A DNA stretch of 27,876 nt from positions 1,708 through 29,583 of the forward strand of contig DHLV01000152.1 in NCBI GenBank assembly GCA_002405445.1, given 5' to 3'. Below are positions 7,779 through 16,765 of the stretch, one piece after another (positions within the stretch are counted from its first letter, which is position 1; the number at the start of each line of letters is the position of its first letter). The notes beneath the pieces are model-generated. The model was not told where the DNA came from. It made no database searches and saw only the letters and a program-made list of their open reading frames with translations. This stretch comes from Flammeovirgaceae bacterium UBA4659 (GTDB lineage: Bacteria > Bacteroidota > Bacteroidia > Cytophagales > Cyclobacteriaceae). The position numbers were made by a program, and so were the translations under genes.

Positions 7779-10700
7779 ATGCTAAAACTAATCGCCAAGA
7801 TTTTCGGCACCAAATCAGAAAAAGACATCAAACGAATGATGCCTTTGGTGGAAGAAACCAAAAAAGAAGGTGAGAAACTGCTGGGTCTTTCCAACGACCA
7901 GTTGCGCCAGCGCACCATTGACATCCAAAACGAAATCAATCAGAAGCTAAAACCCGTTGACGATCAACTGGCGGCTCTGCACAAACAAATTGCCGATCAG
8001 CCCGATCTCGACATCAATGAAAAGGAGGCCACCTTTAATCGCATTGATGCGATGGAAAAAGATCGCAACAAAGAGTTGGAGAAGGTGCTGATGGATGTGC
8101 TGCCAAGGGCATTTGCAATTGTGCGCGATACAGCCAGGCGCTTTAAAGAAAATGAGTACCTGGAAGTAACCGCCACCGAATTTGACCGCACGTTGTCTGC
8201 CAAGTACCCTAATGTGAAGATTGTGGGAGACAAAGCGCAGTGGCAACGCCAGTGGGTGGCAGCCGGAAACATGATTACCTGGGATATGGTACACTACGAT
8301 GTACAAATTATAGGTGGCATTGCCCTTCACGAAGGCAAAGTGGCGGAGATGGCAACGGGCGAAGGCAAAACACTGGTGGCAACCTTTCCGGCATTCTTGA
8401 ATGCATTATCAAAACGCGGTGTGCATGTGGTAACCGTAAACGATTATTTGGCCAGGCGCGATAGCGAGTGGATGGGTCCGATTTTTCAGTTCCACGGCAT
8501 TTCGGTCGATTGCATAGATAGGCATGAGCCCAACTCCATTGCCCGCAGAGATGCCTACCGTGCCGACATCTGCTATGGTACCAATAACGAGTTCGGCTTT
8601 GACTACTTACGCGATAACATGGCGCGTGACCCCGAGGAGTTGGTGCAACGGGGCCATCACTATGCAATGGTTGATGAGGTAGACAGCGTGCTGATTGACG
8701 AGGCTCGTACGCCTTTGATCATCTCCGGGCCTGTGCCACGGGGCGATGAGCACGAGTTTTATGATTTGAAGCCACGCATCAATAAATTGGTGGAGGCGCA
8801 GAAAAAGCTAGTGAACCAATACCTCAATGATGCTAAAAAATTGATCAGCGAGGGTAACGACAAAGAGGGTGGAACTGCACTGTTTCGAGCCTACCGCGCC
8901 ATGCCAAAATACAAACCGTTGATCAAGGTGCTGAGCGAAACGGGGAACAAATCCATTTTGCAGAAGACCGAAAACTTTTATTTGGCTGACAACAAGAAAG
9001 AAATGCCCGTGGCAGATGCACCGCTGTATTTTGTCATAGACGAAAAAGACAACAGTGTTGACCTGACAGAAAAAGGCATTGATTTGATCACCGGTGAAGG
9101 TGAAGACCCGCGCTTTTTTATTCTGCCCGAGATCGGTATTGAGCTGACCAAAATTGAAAATGATCTGTCGCTGGCTGAAGAACAGCGATTACAGAAAAAG
9201 GAAGAACTGATCCGCGAATACACCATCAAGTCGCAACGCATCCACAGCGTCAATCAGTTATTGAAGGCGTACACACTTTTTGAAAAAGATACCGAATACA
9301 TAATCGTTGAAGGCAAGGTAAAAATTGTAGACGAGCAAACCGGCCGCGTGCTGGATGGCCGCAGGTACTCCGATGGTTTACACCAAGCCATTGAAGCAAA
9401 GGAAAACGTGAAAGTGGAAGATGCCACACAAACGTATGCGACCATCACGCTTCAGAACTACTTCCGCATGTACCACAAGTTGGCAGGTATGACGGGCACT
9501 GCCGAAACGGAAGCGGGCGAATTGTGGGACATCTATAAGCTGGACGTGGTAGTGATACCTACCAATAAACCCACTACGCGCAAAGACCAAGATGATTTGG
9601 TGTACAAAACCATGCGCGAGAAGTTTACTGCCGTCATCGATGAGATTGTAAACCTGACCACAGCAGGCAGGCCTGTGCTGGTGGGCACCACTTCTGTGGA
9701 GATTTCGGAATTGGTAAGCCGTATGCTGCAAATGAAGAAGATCAAACACAATGTGCTCAACGCAAAACAACACCAGCGCGAGGCTGAGATTGTGGCCGAA
9801 GCGGGTAAACCCGGAACGGTGACGATTGCCACCAACATGGCGGGGCGTGGTACTGACATCAAACTCACGCCCGAGTCAAGGGCTGCGGGTGGGTTGGCCA
9901 TCATCGGTACCGAGCGCCACGAGTCGCGCAGGGTAGACCGGCAGTTGCGCGGCCGCTCGGGGCGCCAGGGTGACCCGGGGAGTTCTACGTTCTATGTTTC
10001 GCTGGAGGATAATTTGATGCGCTTGTTCATGCCCGAACGCATCGCCCGCATCATGGACCGTTTGGGCCTGAAAGAAGGCGAGGTGATTTCACATTCTATG
10101 GTGACCAGCTCAATCGAGCGCGCTCAAAAGAAAGTGGAAGAGAACAACTTTGGCATACGTAAACGCCTCCTGGAGTATGACAACGTGATGAACTCACAAC
10201 GCGAAGTAATTTACAAGCGCAGAAAAAATGCGTTGTTTGGCGAGCGCCTCCAATTGGACATTCTCACGATGTTGTTCGATACGTGCGATGACATGGTAGC
10301 CAACGCAAAAGCGGGAGAACACTTAGAGGAGTTCAGGCTGAACGTGCTGAGCAACCTGGGCGTAGATTTTCAAGTAGGGGATGAGGAGTTCAAAAAGCTG
10401 AGCCAGCAGGCCATTACAGAACAATTGTATGAAGAGGCGCTCAAGCATTATGTTCACAAAAACAAGATGGTGGCAGAAAGAGCATGGCCGATTATCAGCG
10501 ATATTTACAAGACACGCGGTGCCATCATACAGGATATTTCAGTGCCATTTAGCGATGGCACCAAACAGATTGGAGTGGCGGCCAACCTGAGGAAATGTAT
10601 CGACACCAAAAATGCTGAATTGGTGAAGGCAATGGAAAAGATGATTACGTTGGCCATCATCGATCAGCAATGGAAAGAGCACCTGCGCGATATGGACGAC

Positions 10701-11126
10701 CTGAAACAGTCGGTGCAAAATGCAGTGTACGAACAAAAAGACCCGCTGCTGATTTACAAGTTTGAGGGTTTTGAGGCATTCAAGAGATTTATTGCGAAGG
10801 TGAATCAGGAAACCGTATCATTCTTAATGAAGGCAGAGATACCCGTGCAGGATTCTGACGAAGTGCAGGAAGCCCGCACGCAAAAACGCCAGCGATTGAG
10901 CGAAAAGAAAGAGGAGTCACGCTCTTTACTGCAGGGGGGCGATGCACATCAACCAGCCCAACAACGCACGGAGGAAAAGGTAATGCCGGTGAAGTCTGAA
11001 AAGCTCGCCAATCGAAACGACAAAGTAACGGTACAGTATGCAGATGGCCGGGTGATGAAGGACGTTAAGTACAAAAAAGTAGAAGACGATATCAAAGCAG
11101 GACGATGTATTGTAATTGAGGGATGA
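7779..11126 (+). CDS. secA: Preprotein translocase ATPase SecA, long Bacteroidota form
   Basis: SecA is the motor that pushes unfolded preproteins through SecYEG. This copy has 1115 residues against about 900 in E. coli. Visible parts are the Walker A region MATGEGKT (191-198), NDYLARRD, the YGTNNEFGFDYLRDNM segment, the DEVD Walker B (299-302), SVLIDEARTPLIISG, a long insertion in the next region (roughly 320-500), GMTGTAETE, TNMAGRGTDIKL, and the arginine-rich end of NBD2 (RQLRGRSGRQGDPGSS). A helical scaffold follows. The usual C-terminal zinc motif CxCGSGKKYKxCC is missing. The tail instead ends in a charged linker plus a short module (VQYADGRVMKDVKYKKVEDD, ending CIVIEG). The start fits the family (MLKLIAKIFGTKSEKDIK). 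Confidence 0.97.
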   Translation: MLKLIAKIFGTKSEKDIKRMMPLVEETKKEGEKLLGLSNDQLRQRTIDIQNEINQKLKPVDDQLAALHKQIADQPDLDINEKEATFNRIDAMEKDRNKELEKVLMDVLPRAFAIVRDTARRFKENEYLEVTATEFDRTLSAKYPNVKIVGDKAQWQRQWVAAGNMITWDMVHYDVQIIGGIALHEGKVAEMATGEGKTLVATFPAFLNALSKRGVHVVTVNDYLARRDSEWMGPIFQFHGISVDCIDRHEPNSIARRDAYRADICYGTNNEFGFDYLRDNMARDPEELVQRGHHYAMVDEVDSVLIDEARTPLIISGPVPRGDEHEFYDLKPRINKLVEAQKKLVNQYLNDAKKLISEGNDKEGGTALFRAYRAMPKYKPLIKVLSETGNKSILQKTENFYLADNKKEMPVADAPLYFVIDEKDNSVDLTEKGIDLITGEGEDPRFFILPEIGIELTKIENDLSLAEEQRLQKKEELIREYTIKSQRIHSVNQLLKAYTLFEKDTEYIIVEGKVKIVDEQTGRVLDGRRYSDGLHQAIEAKENVKVEDATQTYATITLQNYFRMYHKLAGMTGTAETEAGELWDIYKLDVVVIPTNKPTTRKDQDDLVYKTMREKFTAVIDEIVNLTTAGRPVLVGTTSVEISELVSRMLQMKKIKHNVLNAKQHQREAEIVAEAGKPGTVTIATNMAGRGTDIKLTPESRAAGGLAIIGTERHESRRVDRQLRGRSGRQGDPGSSTFYVSLEDNLMRLFMPERIARIMDRLGLKEGEVISHSMVTSSIERAQKKVEENNFGIRKRLLEYDNVMNSQREVIYKRRKNALFGERLQLDILTMLFDTCDDMVANAKAGEHLEEFRLNVLSNLGVDFQVGDEEFKKLSQQAITEQLYEEALKHYVHKNKMVAERAWPIISDIYKTRGAIIQDISVPFSDGTKQIGVAANLRKCIDTKNAELVKAMEKMITLAIIDQQWKEHLRDMDDLKQSVQNAVYEQKDPLLIYKFEGFEAFKRFIAKVNQETVSFLMKAEIPVQDSDEVQEARTQKRQRLSEKKEESRSLLQGGDAHQPAQQRTEEKVMPVKSEKLANRNDKVTVQYADGRVMKDVKYKKVEDDIKAGRCIVIEG

Positions 11127-11137
11127 TGCCTTAGTGT

Positions 11138-11677
11138 ATGAATACACAACTGAGAAGTAAAAATGAAGAGGCAATTTGCAGGCATTGTGTATTCTTTTGT
11201 CTGACTTTTTGTTTTTGTTTTTTATTGCTCACATCCAGCCAAGCCCAAAAATCAACTAAATCTTATTTCGAAGATTTATCACCTTACAGGCCCAACGTAG
11301 TGCCTGAGAATTCAACCAAGAAGGATACCGCTGGCAGCGTGAAACAACAAGACATTATCGCGCCCCGATACCATGTCAATGAAAAGATCGACTATGTACT
11401 TGACAGTATCGATCGATTTAACATTACCCGTAAATTTGTTGACGGATACACGATTCAGATTTATTCGGGGCAAAAAAGAGACGAGGCGCTGAACGCACAA
11501 AAGCGTCTGGTAGAGCAGAGCCCGCAGTACGTGGCCGGCATCGAATACCAGCAGCCTAAGTTCCGCGTCACTGTTGGTAAGTATTTTACGCGCATCGAAG
11601 CGCAAAAAGATTTGTTGGCACTCAAGCGGATTTTCAGCACGGCAAGCCTGGTTCCTGAACGGATTATGATCAAGTGA
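11138..11677 (+). CDS. Exported SPOR-domain protein
   Basis: This 179-residue protein has a Sec signal (hydrophobic CVFFCLTFCFCFLLLTSSQA, cut likely before QKS) after a 17-residue N-terminal stretch, a polar linker, and a C-terminal SPOR domain at about 103-178 (YTIQIYSGQKRDEALNAQ, then FRVTVGKYFTRIEAQ). SPOR domains bind glycan strands stripped of stem peptides, so a periplasmic cell-wall role is likely. No catalytic domain is present. It begins 11 bases after the secA stop, and its own stop is one base from the next ATG, so the three genes are probably co-transcribed. The N-terminus is somewhat long for a signal peptide, but there is no later methionine before the hydrophobic core. A second SPOR protein, RlpA, is encoded at 15398-16081. 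Confidence 0.88.
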   Translation: MNTQLRSKNEEAICRHCVFFCLTFCFCFLLLTSSQAQKSTKSYFEDLSPYRPNVVPENSTKKDTAGSVKQQDIIAPRYHVNEKIDYVLDSIDRFNITRKFVDGYTIQIYSGQKRDEALNAQKRLVEQSPQYVAGIEYQQPKFRVTVGKYFTRIEAQKDLLALKRIFSTASLVPERIMIK

Positions 11678-11678
11678 C

Positions 11679-12869
11679 ATGTCTTTGTTATTGACCATTC
11701 AACAACTTTCTGAACAGTACGCGCAAGAGGTAGTATCCATTCGCAGGCATTTGCACGCTCACCCAGAATTGTCGTATCAAGAGTTTAACACCGCGGAATT
11801 CATCGCACAGCAACTGAGGACGATCGGGCTGGAGCCGCAAAAAGGTATTGCTCAAACCGGGGTGGTGGTTTTGATTGAGGGCAAAAATCCATCCAAAAAA
11901 ACTGTGGCGTTACGCGCGGATATCGATGCACTGCCGATCACTGAAGCAAATGAAGTAGGCTACAAATCCCAAAATACGGGTGTGATGCACGCATGCGGCC
12001 ATGATGTGCACACCGCTTCGTTATTGGGCACCGCAAAAATATTGAACGAAACAAAGCTGAGATGGGAAGGGTCGGTGAAACTGATTTTCCAGCCGGGCGA
12101 GGAAAAGAATCCCGGAGGCGCATCCATCATGATCAAAGAGGGCGTGCTGCAAAACCCTGCTCCTGCATCCATCATCGGGCAACATGTGTTTCCATTGCTG
12201 CCCGTTGGTAAAATTGGTTTCCGTGAAGGAAAATACATGGCCAGCAGCGATGAAATTTATTTGAAGGTGGTTGGCAAAGGTGGCCACGGTGCCGCCCCGG
12301 AATTAACCGTTGACCCCGTAGTGATTGCCTCGCATATCATCATCGCGTTGCAACAGGTGATCAGCCGCAACGCCAGCCCCAAACAGCCCACTGTGCTCAC
12401 ATTTGGGAAGATTACGGCCATGGGTGCCACCAACATCATACCCGATGAGGTGAACATCGCAGGTACTTTCCGTGCATTGGATGAAACATGGCGTAACGAA
12501 GGCCTGAAAAAGATCAGGAAAATGGCCGAGAGCGTTGCCGATGGTATGGGCGGCAGGTGTGAAGTAAACATTCACCGCGGTTACCCGTATCTGGAAAACA
12601 ACCCTGATCTCACGCGTTGCATCCGCCAGGCGGCTGAAGAATATGTAGGAAAAGAAAATGTAGTAGATATTGATTTAACATTGGGCTCGGAAGACTTTGC
12701 TTACTATTCGCAAATCATTCCAGCTTCATTTTATCGTTTGGGCACACGCAACGAATCCAAAGGAATCACCTCTTACGTCCACACGCCTACATTCAACATC
12801 GATGAAGATGCCCTTACAATTGGCCCGGGCCTGATGGCTTGGATGGCACTTCATGAGTTGATGAGATGA
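11679..12869 (+). CDS. M20-family amidohydrolase (N-acyl amino acid deacylase type)
   Basis: This is a 396-residue cytoplasmic metal-dependent hydrolase of the peptidase M20D type, the group with IAA-amino acid, hippurate and N-acetyl-diaminopimelate hydrolases. The opening is RRHLHAHPELSYQEF. Metal ligands are visible as C106 and H108 (HACGHDVHTA), the acidic pair in QPGEEKNPGG (catalytic and metal Glu, 141-142), H169 (IGQHV) and H368 (YVHTPTFN). The dimerisation domain is between them (about 190-300, GKGGHGAAPE). There is no signal peptide. It starts one base after the SPOR gene stop, implying coupled translation. The substrate cannot be decided from sequence; an acyl-diaminopimelate or other acylated amino acid is possible, but the link to dapF nearby is only suggestive. 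Confidence 0.93.
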   Translation: MSLLLTIQQLSEQYAQEVVSIRRHLHAHPELSYQEFNTAEFIAQQLRTIGLEPQKGIAQTGVVVLIEGKNPSKKTVALRADIDALPITEANEVGYKSQNTGVMHACGHDVHTASLLGTAKILNETKLRWEGSVKLIFQPGEEKNPGGASIMIKEGVLQNPAPASIIGQHVFPLLPVGKIGFREGKYMASSDEIYLKVVGKGGHGAAPELTVDPVVIASHIIIALQQVISRNASPKQPTVLTFGKITAMGATNIIPDEVNIAGTFRALDETWRNEGLKKIRKMAESVADGMGGRCEVNIHRGYPYLENNPDLTRCIRQAAEEYVGKENVVDIDLTLGSEDFAYYSQIIPASFYRLGTRNESKGITSYVHTPTFNIDEDALTIGPGLMAWMALHELMR

Positions 12870-12974
12870 AGCAGATGAAGTCGCTCACCTGTGTTTTGTG
12901 GAGGCTGTAGCCCTGTAGCGCCTAATCTTCATAGTACGGTTTTGCGAGCCGGTAATAGCGCACCGATTTTCTCC

Positions 12975-12982
12975 TAACTTTA
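12975..12982 (+). promoter_or_regulatory. Candidate -7 box for beta-helix/diheme pair
   Basis: TAACTTTA differs from TAnnTTTG only in the last base and sits 15 bases before the ATG at 12998. The preceding 100 bases hold no other feature. The same octamer, on the other strand, precedes rlpA. Confidence 0.3.
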
Positions 12983-12997
12983 TAGAAAATTACTCGC

Positions 12998-14242
12998 ATG
13001 AAACAACTCATATTGGTCAGTAGCCTCGTATTTGTTGTTGGCTGCAGTTCCAAAGAGCCGGAAAATACGATCTGGAAATCGATCGAAAGGTCGCTGCAAA
13101 CACAGTTTATTGCAATAGCCGATGGCGATACCATTCGTTTGCCGGAGGGCCACTTCATGTTCACCAAAAGCCTGACCATAGACGGTAAAAAGGGTGTGGT
13201 GATCATCGGCAAAGGCATGGACAAAACGATCTTGAGTTGGAAGAACCAAACCGAAGGCGCACAGGGGCTGCACGTGAGCAACAGCGCCAACTTGGTGTTG
13301 CAGGATTTTTCAGTTGAAGATGCCAAAGGTGACAACCTGAAGGTGAACGACACCCACGGGTTGGTGCTGCGCAGAATTCGGTCTGCCTGGCCCGAAGGGC
13401 CAAAAACTGAGAACGGTGCGTATGCCTTGTATCCGGTGCTGTGCAAAAACGTGTTGATCGAAGAATGCGTGGCAATGGGCAGCTCTGATGCCGGCATTTA
13501 CGTAGGGCAGTCTGATTCGGTGATCATTCGGAATAACAAAGCTTACTGGAATGTGGCAGGCATTGAAGCCGAGAACTCAAAGTACGTAGAAATATACGGC
13601 AACGAGGCATACGAAAACACAGGAGGCCTGCTGGTGTTTGATTTGCCGGGCCTCACCAAGTACGGGCATTCCACCAAAGTGTACGACAACAATATCCACG
13701 ATAACAATCACGAAAACTTTGCACAGAAAGGAAATATTGTTGCAAGCATACCACCCGGCTCCGGCATGATGGTGTTGGCCACCCACAATATAGAAGTGTA
13801 CAACAATATCGTTTCGGACAACCGCTCGGTGGGGGTGGCAATTGTGAGCTATGAACTGGTAGCAGCACTTAGCGAGGGAGAACAGCAAAAGGTAAATGCC
13901 ATCGGTGGCGTGCAGACGGTGAACAACCGGTTTAGAGAAGATACACTGTACAACGCCTTCCCCTATGATGTAACGGTTAGGAACAATAAGTTTTCCAATA
14001 GCCACTGGTTTCCTACCCTGCAAAGTGATATTGGTAAACTGCTGCTGATGCAGTCTTTCTTGAATCCACCCGATGTGCTGTTTGATGGAATAGAAAACCC
14101 GAAACAAAAAAGCCGCAATATCTGCATTCGCGACAATGGTGATATTATTTTCATCAATTTGGATGCCGCCAATGAATTCAAGTCACTTTCCAAAGATGTT
14201 ACGCCCTTTATGTGTGAAAATCCAATGGCCTTTTTAAGATGA
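12998..14242 (+). CDS. Parallel beta-helix lipoprotein (TIGR03805-like)
   Basis: This 414-residue lipoprotein has a lipobox with C16 (LVFVVGC). The body is a right-handed parallel beta-helix, with many short rungs of the type VIIRNNKAYWN, VEIYGNEAYENTGG, TKVYDNNIHDNN and IEVYNNIVSDN. The start of the mature part (GDTIRLPEGHFMFTKSLTIDGKKGVVIIGKG) is typical of the family I know as TIGR03805. Its genes are commonly next to diheme cytochrome-like proteins of TIGR03806, which is exactly the arrangement here. The function of the pair is not established. The fold is shared with polysaccharide lyases and epimerases, but I see no clear catalytic motif. The stop TGA overlaps the next ATG (ATGA), so both are translated together at the membrane face. 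Confidence 0.9.
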   Translation: MKQLILVSSLVFVVGCSSKEPENTIWKSIERSLQTQFIAIADGDTIRLPEGHFMFTKSLTIDGKKGVVIIGKGMDKTILSWKNQTEGAQGLHVSNSANLVLQDFSVEDAKGDNLKVNDTHGLVLRRIRSAWPEGPKTENGAYALYPVLCKNVLIEECVAMGSSDAGIYVGQSDSVIIRNNKAYWNVAGIEAENSKYVEIYGNEAYENTGGLLVFDLPGLTKYGHSTKVYDNNIHDNNHENFAQKGNIVASIPPGSGMMVLATHNIEVYNNIVSDNRSVGVAIVSYELVAALSEGEQQKVNAIGGVQTVNNRFREDTLYNAFPYDVTVRNNKFSNSHWFPTLQSDIGKLLLMQSFLNPPDVLFDGIENPKQKSRNICIRDNGDIIFINLDAANEFKSLSKDVTPFMCENPMAFLR

Positions 14243-15423
14243 AACTGCTGGCTTTATTGGTGTGTGCCTGCCTGCTCGGTTGCCAACAGAGGCAATCGCA
14301 AGTGGTGGTGCCAGAGGAAGAAAGCATTGCCCGCCCGGCAGTATTGTCAATCGGCTTATCCAAGCTTTCTGACTATCATTTTTTTGAGGGCGATTTGAAA
14401 AATCTGGAGCCTGTAGCCGAGGTTCATCCCTATTCTCTCAACTCAGCACTATTCAGCGATTATGCGTTCAAAAAGCGTTTTGTGTTTGTGCCCAAGGGTA
14501 AGTCGATCCGATATCACGCCAGTGATGTGTTGGAGTTTCCTGAGGGCAGCGTGTTGATCAAAAACTTTTATTATCCTATTCATTTTCAAAATCCGGAAGG
14601 TGAAAAGCGCATTTTGGAAACCCGCTTGCTGCTGCTCGAGAACGGTAGTTGGAAGGCACTGCCTTACATTTGGAATGATGAGCAGACGGAAGCCTACCTG
14701 GATGTGGCCGGCAGGTCAATCGCTGTCAATTGGAATCATTATGATGGTGAAAGGCGTGAGGTGAATTATTCAATCCCCAATATGAATCAATGTAAAGGGT
14801 GCCACTTGCGTGGAGATAAGGTGATGCCGATTGGTCCATCTGCACGCCAACTGAATCATGCAAAGAAAGAGGAAAATGTATTGGTTGAATGGGAGAGCAT
14901 TGGGTTGCTGAAGGGGCTTCCACCCATCGAGCATGTTCCGCGCCTGGCATCGTACGATGACGCACAACAATCGGTGGCTGCGCGTGCACGTGCCTGGCTT
15001 GAAATCAACTGCGCCCACTGCCATCGCGCAGATGGCCCTGCAAAAACAAGTGGGCTCCATTTGCTGGCAGATATTAGTGACACCCATGTGCTGGGGGTGG
15101 GCAAGGCTCCCATCGCTGCGGGCAAAGGTTCAGGAGGGAGGCTTTACTCCATTGTGCCGGGCAAGCCTGATCAATCCATATTGCAGTATCGAATTGAATC
15201 CACGCACCCGGGTACGATGATGCCGGAGCTGGGCCGCAAACTGGTGCATTCCGAAGGCGTGGCCTTAGTGAGGCAGTGGATTTTGGAAATGCATGACGGA
15301 ATCCGGGCCTCCAACGACAAAAGCAAATGCAAACCTGTTGACCGGGCGCGATGTACGGATGAGTTCAGCAGACAGGATCAGCGCATTGGGGTTGCACCTA
15401 GATTTTACTCAGATCTAAAGTAA
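14239..15423 (+). CDS. Diheme c-type cytochrome-like lipoprotein (TIGR03806/SO2930-like)
   Basis: This 394-residue lipoprotein has its lipobox at C15 (CACLLGC). An N-terminal domain of unknown fold (about 30-180, with SLNSALFSDYAFKKRFVFVP and FPEGSVLIKNFYYP) is followed by two c-type heme sites, CKGCH (185-189) and CAHCH (258-262). A likely distal ligand lies in GTMMPELG (M327 or M328). The layout matches the SO2930-like diheme family, an electron-transfer or redox protein facing the periplasm. A tail of about 40 residues with two extra cysteines follows the last helix (VRQWILEM). The start overlaps the upstream stop by four bases. The last 26 bases overlap the convergent rlpA end, so the tail and the rlpA 3' end constrain each other. 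Confidence 0.9.
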   Translation: MKLLALLVCACLLGCQQRQSQVVVPEEESIARPAVLSIGLSKLSDYHFFEGDLKNLEPVAEVHPYSLNSALFSDYAFKKRFVFVPKGKSIRYHASDVLEFPEGSVLIKNFYYPIHFQNPEGEKRILETRLLLLENGSWKALPYIWNDEQTEAYLDVAGRSIAVNWNHYDGERREVNYSIPNMNQCKGCHLRGDKVMPIGPSARQLNHAKKEENVLVEWESIGLLKGLPPIEHVPRLASYDDAQQSVAARARAWLEINCAHCHRADGPAKTSGLHLLADISDTHVLGVGKAPIAAGKGSGGRLYSIVPGKPDQSILQYRIESTHPGTMMPELGRKLVHSEGVALVRQWILEMHDGIRASNDKSKCKPVDRARCTDEFSRQDQRIGVAPRFYSDLK

Positions 15424-16081
15424 AGGCATCAGGAAAATCCTTTTTGAGGTTCCCGAGAGTGTTTTCGGCTTTTGCACGAGAGGAAAAACCGCTGAGCAAT
15501 GGGCTGTAGAACTTTACTCCGTTGATGATCTTCACCTGCACCAGCGTGCGTTTTTTGTATTTCCGCGATAAGTTGTTGATGATCTTTAACAAATTTGCCA
15601 GCTCCTGGTATGTACCCAGTTGAATGCCGAAACCTTTCGGGTCAATCCGCGAGATCCTCATATCGTAAACTTCGCGATCGTCTACGGTAACGTTTTCTTG
15701 CATCACGGGCAACACGTCACCCTTTCCATTGCCGGCATTTACCACCTCAATTTTTACGTCCGCAATACCTTGGTTGAAGAAGCCGAGTTTTTCTGCCGCT
15801 GCCTTTGAGACATCGAGTATCCTGCCTTCCACAAAAGGCCCGCGATCGTTAACTTCCAAAACCACCGACACGTTGTTGGCTAAGTTCGTCACTCTGATTT
15901 TAGTGCCAAACGGCAATGTCTTATGTGCGGCCTTCATTTTTGACCCTCGGTATTTTTCTCCGCTGGCGGTGGGGCTGCCCTCAAACTTATCGGCATAGTA
16001 CGAGGCCTTACCGGTCTGCACTTGGGCAAAACCCAAAGAGGCAACTACACATAAGCATGTAAACAAAGCAAACCGGATCAT
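15398..16081 (-). CDS. rlpA: RlpA family septal-ring lytic transglycosylase with SPOR domain
   Basis: This 227-residue exported protein has a signal peptide (MIRFALFTCLCVVASLGFA, cut before Q) without a lipobox, so it is periplasmic and not a lipoprotein as RlpA often is. The double-psi beta-barrel domain (about 22-115) contains GKASYYADKFEG, AAHKTLPFGTKIRVTNL and VNDRGPF, with the conserved Asp of the RlpA active site. The C-terminal SPOR domain (about 145-226, FGIQLGTYQELANL to FTLDLSKI) should target it to denuded glycan at the division site. RlpA of Pseudomonas cleaves such strands. Its end overlaps the diheme gene by 26 bases on the opposite strand. A -7-like box lies at 16103-16110. Confidence 0.93.
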   Translation of the reverse strand: MIRFALFTCLCVVASLGFAQVQTGKASYYADKFEGSPTASGEKYRGSKMKAAHKTLPFGTKIRVTNLANNVSVVLEVNDRGPFVEGRILDVSKAAAEKLGFFNQGIADVKIEVVNAGNGKGDVLPVMQENVTVDDREVYDMRISRIDPKGFGIQLGTYQELANLLKIINNLSRKYKKRTLVQVKIINGVKFYSPLLSGFSSRAKAENTLGNLKKDFPDAFTLDLSKI

Positions 16082-16102
16082 ACTACGATCTTTGATTCCA
16101 TG

Positions 16103-16110
16103 TAAAGTTA
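16103..16110 (-). promoter_or_regulatory. Candidate -7 box for rlpA
   Basis: On the minus strand this reads TAACTTTA, one base off TAnnTTTG, 21 bases ahead of the rlpA ATG (16079-16081). No matching -33 element is obvious. Confidence 0.3.
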
Positions 16111-16156
16111 TGAATTTTGAAACACTTGGGTGTAATCGATTGGCGCGGCACGGGCA

Positions 16157-16184
16157 ACATCACATCACATCACATCACATCACA
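16157..16184. repeat. Pentanucleotide tandem repeat (ACATC)n
   Basis: Five perfect ACATC units (16157-16181) plus a partial unit. It lies about 75 bases upstream of the rlpA start, outside any gene, so length changes would not shift a reading frame but could alter promoter spacing upstream of rlpA. Confidence 0.9.
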
Positions 16185-16765
16185 ATCGCAATCTCTTCCA
16201 TCTTGGGTCAATGCGCACGATCCTAGCTTCGGTCTCTTACCCGGCCGATAACATGCTCGACCATTTACACCGGACAGCTTCTACACAGGGCTGTTTTAGC
16301 GATGGGCGAAGGCAAGATTGCTGCTTGAGGCGGGTTAGCGATGCTTTGGTTGGGTTTACCTGAAAGGCATCGAAGAATAGCACCGTGCTGTTGCTGATCA
16401 GTAAACCACATGATTGAAAAAACATTTGGTGATAATTGACAAATTTGCCTTGATGCGTTTTTGGCAGATGGAGCGAATTCCCATCGATTTGTAGCAATTG
16501 TCAATATACAGGCCTGCATTTTTGAAGGCCGATCTCTGAAAACGGCATGGTACCCGCTGAAGCGAACTTGCCCGGCATGATTGACATGATTGATTGGGCC
16601 AGCGGAGCGCCAAGCGCCCCGAAGTCAGGGGGTGCACAGCGGGCAACGCAGCAGATTCTTTGGGTTCCGCCACCGCCTCACATCAGCGGGGCAAAGGCAT
16701 TTCTTTTGAACTGAACTTGCCCAACCATATATTAGCATCCTTTAACACGACAAGACCGCGAGAGA

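Larger units (their letters stand above)
16082..16765. other. 684-base gene-free region with repeats
   Basis: No credible gene is seen. Short frames on both strands (for example 16237-16497 and 16398-16673 minus, 16594-16797 plus) overlap each other and have compositions unlike the flanking proteins. The region holds a pentamer repeat (16157-16184). It also holds a direct repeat, TGAAGCGAACTTGCCC at 16558-16573 against TGAACTGAACTTGCCC at 16707-16722 (14 of 16), and a local double CATGATTGA near 16577-16593. A GC-rich block lies around 16595-16700. It may be decayed coding DNA or a dispersed non-coding repeat. Confidence 0.5.
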
